Under the pieces are notes generated by a model that ran no database searches, had not been told where the DNA came from, and saw only the letters and a program-made list of their open reading frames with translations. A stretch of DNA of 64,000 bases from Streptomyces sp. NP160. GTDB taxonomy: Bacteria > Actinomycetota > Actinomycetes > Actinomycetales > Quadrisphaeraceae. Of the stretch, positions 63,463 to 64,000 are shown in pieces; the stretch's first letter is position 1, and every line of letters starts with the position of its first letter. Both the position numbers and the translations under genes were made by a program. The stretch spans positions 1-64,000 of the forward strand of contig NZ_VDMJ01000031.1 of NCBI RefSeq assembly GCF_006335115.1. Reading direction: 5' to 3'.

Positions 63463-64000
63463 TCAGCCGGTGGGCTGGGCGATGTCCGACGCGGCCAGCT
63501 GGCCGCAGGCGCCGTCGATGTCGCGGCCGCGGGTGTCGCGCACCGTGGTGGGGATGCCCGCGTCGCGCAGTCGCCGGACGAACTCGGCCTCCACCCGCGG
63601 GTCCGACGCGGTCCACCGCGAACCGGGCGTGGGGTTGAGCGGGATGGGGTTGACGTGCACCCAGCCGCTCCCCCGGGCGAGCAGCTGCTCGGCGAGCAGG
63701 TCCGCGCGCCAGGCGTGGTCGTTGACGTCGCGGATGAGCGCGTACTCGATGCTCACGCGCCGGCCGGTGGCGTCGAAGTACCGCTTGGCGGAGTCGAGCA
63801 CGGCGGCCACGTCGAAGCGGCTGTTCAGCGGGACCAGCTCGTTGCGGAGCACGTCGTCCGGGGCGTGCAGGCTGAGCGCCAGCGTGACCGCGAGCCCCTC
63901 CCCGGCGAGCCTGTCGACGGCGGGGACGAGTCCCACGGTGGAGACGGTGATCCCGCGTGCGGACATGCCCAGGCCGTCGGGGGCCGGGTCCACCATGCGG
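63463..64000 (-). CDS. rlmN: 23S rRNA (adenine2503-C2)-methyltransferase, C-terminal part (start lies outside the window)
   Basis: The visible 179 residues are the C-terminal half of RlmN, a radical-SAM methyltransferase. They include [76 protein letters not shown] and the conserved C-terminal Cys in [12 protein letters not shown], the residue that forms the methyl-carrying or intermediate adduct. The radical-SAM CxxxCxxC motif lies upstream, beyond 64000. In other actinobacteria the gene is found close to the frr-dxr row, consistent with the order here. Confidence 0.93.
   Translation of the reverse strand, partial: RMVDPAPDGLGMSARGITVSTVGLVPAVDRLAGEGLAVTLALSLHAPDDVLRNELVPLNSRFDVAAVLDSAKRYFDATGRRVSIEYALIRDVNDHAWRADLLAEQLLARGSGWVHVNPIPLNPTPGSRWTASDPRVEAEFVRRLRDAGIPTTVRDTRGRDIDGACGQLAASDIAQPTG

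Overview
The window is very GC-rich (clearly above 70 percent), uses many GTG start codons, and keeps a gene order typical of Actinomycetes. On the minus strand run rlmN, then dxr, an M50 protease, ispG and a GNAT protein, then proS, rimP, nusA, rnpM, infB, DUF503 and rbfA, then truB, ribF, rpsO, pnp, an M16 protease, dapB, thyA and dfrA. This matches the Rv2867c-Rv2870c and rpsO-pnp-dapB-thyA order known from mycobacteria, so the DNA is an actinobacterial chromosome. I lean towards a high-GC soil lineage such as Kineosporiales, but the sequence alone does not settle the genus. I see no rRNA, tRNA, CRISPR array, insertion sequence or phage genes.

Layout. 1-2252: folate/thymidylate operon thyA-dfrA plus a DUF1275 membrane protein. 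2253-10600: pcp, a pair of CNNM/HlyC-type membrane proteins, a HAD phosphatase, a membrane acyltransferase-like protein, an ECF sigma/anti-sigma pair facing a secreted DUF4394 protein, and a TPR-like protein. 10602-16605: dapB, M16 protease, pnp, rpsO and ribF. 16701-22138: an accessory block inserted between ribF and truB, with an S49 peptidase, a DUF779-aldehyde dehydrogenase operon, a cupin and a GAF-domain regulator. 22186-30919: the translation/transcription-factor operon rimP to truB, interrupted only by a GGDEF-EAL gene. 31083-37196: a DUF4439 lipoprotein, a TSUP exporter, proS, a DUF559 protein bounded by related inverted repeats, and an NCS2 permease. 37286-42070: GNAT, ispG, M50 protease and dxr (MEP isoprenoid pathway plus regulated intramembrane proteolysis). 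42102-63413: an accessory region with gabT, an esterase next to a truncated FemAB-like gene, an amine/lysine catabolic locus (saccharopine dehydrogenase-like, APC permease, Lrp/AsnC, class III aminotransferase), a small HTH/membrane pair with a clear operator, fused pabB-pabC, a secreted GH43-like protein with a histone-like lysine tail, a DivIVA-domain protein, an ABC-F ATPase and an LLM oxidoreductase. The window ends inside rlmN.

Two themes cut across the window. First, many intergenic gaps hold long near-perfect inverted repeats. Some share arm sequences (CATGCAGAAG or ATGATCAC), and several lie where a simple terminator is not expected. Second, more than a dozen genes have an NANNNT hexamer 6-8 nt before the start codon and no Shine-Dalgarno sequence, which is the architecture of leaderless transcripts. 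I found no convincing new multi-gene system. The most interesting candidates are the repeat-flanked DUF559 gene, the stacked hairpins before the ABC-F gene, and the GH43-like protein with a lysine-rich tail.
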